Positions 61,261 through 64,000 of a stretch of DNA of 64,000 nt are shown here, in pieces. Source of the stretch: Dyadobacter sp. Leaf189 (GTDB lineage: Bacteria > Bacteroidota > Bacteroidia > Cytophagales > Spirosomataceae); assembly GCF_001424405.1 (NCBI RefSeq), contig NZ_LMPS01000004.1:740537-804536 (forward strand). Reading direction: 5' to 3'. Below the pieces are notes generated by a model. That model saw only the letters and a program-made list of their open reading frames with translations, did no database searches and had not been told where the DNA came from. The number at the start of each line of letters is the position of its first letter. The stretch's first letter is position 1. Both the position numbers and the translations under genes were made by a program.

Positions 61261-64000
61261 ATGCGTAAAGCTCTGCTCTTATTGTTATGGGTATGCCTTT
61301 GCTCTCCGCTTGCTTTCGCCCAGGTCAGGCAAGTCAGTGGAAAGATTACGGCAGCCGAAGATGGCCTTGGACTTGCCGGGGCTTCTGTCATTTATAAAGG
61401 GACCAATGTGGGTACCAATGCAGATGCGGACGGCAAATTCTCTTTTTCAGTGCCTGGCGATGGAATACTCGTGATCTCCTACGTAGGTTTTCTGATCAAG
61501 GAGCTGCCGATCGGTAACCAGACCGAATTCGATATCAAACTTGAATCTGACACCAGACAATTATCCGAGGTAGTTGTAACCGCATTCGGTATCGAGCGCG
61601 AGAAAAAGGCGCTGGGATATACAGTACAGGAAGTAAAAGGAAGTGCACTCACCGAGTCGCGCTCAACCAACGTAGCCAATGCATTATCCGGTAAAATCGC
61701 GGGTGTAAGGATTCAATCAAATGGCGGACCGGGAAGCGGCTCCACCATCCAGATACGCGGCGCCTCTTCCGTTTCAGGAAATAATCAGCCGCTGATCGTT
61801 ATCGACGGTGTGCCTATGGAACAAACTGCCAACAAAACCTATGGCGGCGGGATTTCGGAAGTAAACCCCGACAACATTAAGGAAATGTCTGTTTTGAAAG
61901 GACCTAATGCAGCTGCATTGTACGGATCGCGCGCAGCAAACGGCGTAATTTTGATTACAACGAAAACGGGCCAGGGAACTAAGGGATTGGGTGTTGATAT
62001 TAACTCCAACATCACATTTGAACGTCCGTGGATCAAGCCTGATTTTCAAAATACATACGGTGGCGGAAATGGCTACCGCACCTGGTACAATGACGGTTGG
62101 AGCGGTACTATCTCTGATGCCAACCAAATAGCGCAATACCGTGCCGTGTACGACGCGAGATATCCACTCGCGGGATCAGAAGGTACAGACGAAAGCTGGG
62201 GAGCTCCGATGGACGGACGCCTGGTGAGACAGTGGTGGACTGGTGACGATGTTGCACCACTGACTCCTCAGCCTAATAACTGGGATGAATACTGGCAAAC
62301 AGGCCAGACCATCACCAACAGCATTGCATTGAATGGCGGGAACGACAAAGGCTACTTTCGCCTGGGACTAAGCCGCGTGGATCAGAAAGGGATCATGTAC
62401 TACAATGATTTCCATCGGAATAACTTCCGTATCAACTCCGGCTACAATCTGACAAAAAACCTGAGCGTAACCCTTTCCGGTGAGTACATTAAGTCGGGCT
62501 CTGACAACCGCAGCTACACGGGCGGACAGGAATTTATCTGGTCGCACCGCCACGTTTCGTGGGATCAGCTGCGTGACTATGAAAGCTATACCGACGTTCA
62601 TAACCAGCGCGCCGGAGACACCGATCCTCCTCACTGGCAGCACACGTTTTTTACAAACCCATATTTCTCCCAGAAAAACCTGCCGTCCGGCAATGAAAAG
62701 GACCGTCTGCTCGGCAATATCGCATTGAACTATAAAATCCTTCCTTCGCTGAGCATTCTGGTGCGTACCGGAACAGATTACTGGAATGATACGCGGATCA
62801 ACGTATCCAACTTCCTGCGCGTCAGGAATGGGGTACGTACGCCAGGCCGCTACTCTGAGGAAGTACTCAGGAGCCAGGAAACCAACTCGGATTTTATGCT
62901 CACTTTCAACAAAGACCTGACATCTGACTTTGGGATGAATGTGCAGTTTGGAGGTATCCAGCGTAAAAATTATTACAAAAGAAACTACTTCTATGTTGGC
63001 GAACTGGTGGTGGACGGACTTTATAATGCAGGAAACTCTGTGGCCAGCCAGAACAGCATTGAAAGCGAGATCAGGGAATCGGAAACGCAAAGCTTGTTTG
63101 GAACTGCCAATTTCTCATGGAAAGACGCATTGTTCCTCGACCTGACTGCCCGTAACGACTGGTCGAGCACATTGCCTTCCAATGCACGCTCCTACTTCTA
63201 CCCTTCTGCTTCTGTAAGTGCGGTGATTACCGAATTGCTGGATGTAAAAGGAAATGTTTTCTCTTTCGGCAAGATCCGCGCTAGCTATGCACAGGTAGGT
63301 AACGACGCCAGTCCTTACCAGCTTGCACAAACGTTCCAGTCGAAAGGTCCTTGGAACGGATCGGTTGCCAAGTTTGCAGAGAACATCGAGATCGCGAATT
63401 CCACGCTAAAACCTGAAATCACGACCGGTCTGGAACTGGGTGCAGACCTGCGTTTTTTCAAAGGAAAAATCGGACTTGATGTTACCTATTACGACCAGAC
63501 CACGAGAGACCAGATCCTGGGCGTAGAGATTTCCAAAGCAAGTGGGTACAATACTCGTATCCTGAATGCAGGTAAAATCACCAACAAAGGAGTAGAAATA
63601 AGCATTTCGGGCACACCGGTGAAATTACCGAACGGGCTCAGCTGGGATGTTTCGCTAAACTGGGCCCGCAACCGCAATAAGGTGGTGGAGCTTGCAGAAG
63701 GACTTACTACTTATACCCTCACAACCCAGCGCGGTATGTCTTCCGAGGCCCGGGTGGGCCAGCCTTATGGCACCTTCTACGGTGTAGGTTTCCAGAAATA
63801 CAATGGACAGGTGGTGTACGGTGCAAACGGGCTGCCGATCACTGCTGGCGGCCAGAGACTTGGCAACATCCAGCCTGACTGGATTGGCGGTATGCAGAAC
63901 ACATTGAACTTCAAAGGCTTCTCGCTGAGCGCATTGGTGGATGTACGTATGGGTGGTGATATTTATGACGAAGGTACTGGCACCGCGCGCTGGACTGGTC
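61261..64000 (+). CDS. SusC/RagA family TonB-linked outer-membrane receptor (partial, runs off window)
   Basis: An open frame of 913 codons from the ATG at 61261 to the window end, with no stop. Signal peptide 'MRKALLLLLWVCLCSPLAFAQ', then a carboxypeptidase-like repeat ('VSGKITAAEDGLGLAGASVI'), a plug with 'SEVVVTAFGIEREKKALGYT', 'PLIVIDGVPMEQ' and 'ALYGSRAANGVILITTKTGQ', then most of the barrel. There is no STN domain. The ending and a probable SusD lie beyond the window. It has its own promoter and a long structured leader, unlike the other two SusC genes. Confidence 0.95.
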   Translation, partial: MRKALLLLLWVCLCSPLAFAQVRQVSGKITAAEDGLGLAGASVIYKGTNVGTNADADGKFSFSVPGDGILVISYVGFLIKELPIGNQTEFDIKLESDTRQLSEVVVTAFGIEREKKALGYTVQEVKGSALTESRSTNVANALSGKIAGVRIQSNGGPGSGSTIQIRGASSVSGNNQPLIVIDGVPMEQTANKTYGGGISEVNPDNIKEMSVLKGPNAAALYGSRAANGVILITTKTGQGTKGLGVDINSNITFERPWIKPDFQNTYGGGNGYRTWYNDGWSGTISDANQIAQYRAVYDARYPLAGSEGTDESWGAPMDGRLVRQWWTGDDVAPLTPQPNNWDEYWQTGQTITNSIALNGGNDKGYFRLGLSRVDQKGIMYYNDFHRNNFRINSGYNLTKNLSVTLSGEYIKSGSDNRSYTGGQEFIWSHRHVSWDQLRDYESYTDVHNQRAGDTDPPHWQHTFFTNPYFSQKNLPSGNEKDRLLGNIALNYKILPSLSILVRTGTDYWNDTRINVSNFLRVRNGVRTPGRYSEEVLRSQETNSDFMLTFNKDLTSDFGMNVQFGGIQRKNYYKRNYFYVGELVVDGLYNAGNSVASQNSIESEIRESETQSLFGTANFSWKDALFLDLTARNDWSSTLPSNARSYFYPSASVSAVITELLDVKGNVFSFGKIRASYAQVGNDASPYQLAQTFQSKGPWNGSVAKFAENIEIANSTLKPEITTGLELGADLRFFKGKIGLDVTYYDQTTRDQILGVEISKASGYNTRILNAGKITNKGVEISISGTPVKLPNGLSWDVSLNWARNRNKVVELAEGLTTYTLTTQRGMSSEARVGQPYGTFYGVGFQKYNGQVVYGANGLPITAGGQRLGNIQPDWIGGMQNTLNFKGFSLSALVDVRMGGDIYDEGTGTARWTG

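Noticed and set aside
62368-63090. 240-codon minus-strand frame
   Set aside because: Antisense to the third SusC barrel; no recognisable domain.

Overview
The window looks like a chromosomal piece of a Gram-negative Bacteroidota, most likely a Cytophagales genus close to Dyadobacter. The lineage call is inference from gene content. It rests on three SusC/RagA TonB-dependent receptors (two with paired SusD lipoproteins), a FecR/ECF-sigma pair, an rpsP with a long acidic tail, a DUF2027-Smr protein, and several matches to the Bacteroidetes promoter (TTG, a 17-19 nt spacer, TAnnTTTG). No tRNA, rRNA, CRISPR array, phage or complete insertion sequence was seen.

Layout. 1-10.9 kb: a housekeeping block, mostly on the minus strand, with a GNAT enzyme, trmD-rimM-rpsP, an OmpA-like protein, the RNase P RNA gene, a DUF4403 lipoprotein, a Smr protein, a DUF2279 protein, a VWA membrane protein and fabG. 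11-14.3 kb: an SDR, an ABC ATPase with a membrane partner, and a glycosyltransferase-like protein. 14.6-27.5 kb: a first glycan locus with a glycosylasparaginase-like hydrolase, two GH29 fucosidases, GH76, ECF sigma, FecR, and a SusC carrying an STN domain with its SusD. The enzyme mix suggests N-glycoprotein salvage. 27.6-28.1 kb: a YoeB-type toxin-antitoxin pair.

28.1-47.3 kb: a second glycan locus. A LacI regulator with a fused zinc ribbon is divergent from SusC/SusD. These are followed by a secreted protein with a flavinylation-like DxxAGAT motif, a secreted FAD oxidoreductase, ApbE (FAD:protein FMN transferase), a secreted barrel protein, a Na+/solute symporter, a GH2 enzyme and a second FAD oxidoreductase. 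This combination is the most unusual system in the window: a possible periplasmic flavin-based sugar or glycoside oxidation module built into a polysaccharide utilization locus.

47.3-57.1 kb: assimilatory sulfate reduction, with a TauE-type transporter carrying half of a siroheme-synthase Rossmann domain, metZ, an inserted UPF0175/PIN toxin-antitoxin pair, APS reductase, cysD, cysN, a siroheme sulfite reductase with a long C-terminal extension, and cobA. Most of the longer gaps here hold imperfect inverted repeats. 57.1-60.5 kb: a small membrane protein, a LpxL-like acyltransferase, a GT9 transferase and an AguB-like amidase. 60.5-64 kb: a good promoter, a structured leader of about 400 nt, and a third SusC that runs off the window end.
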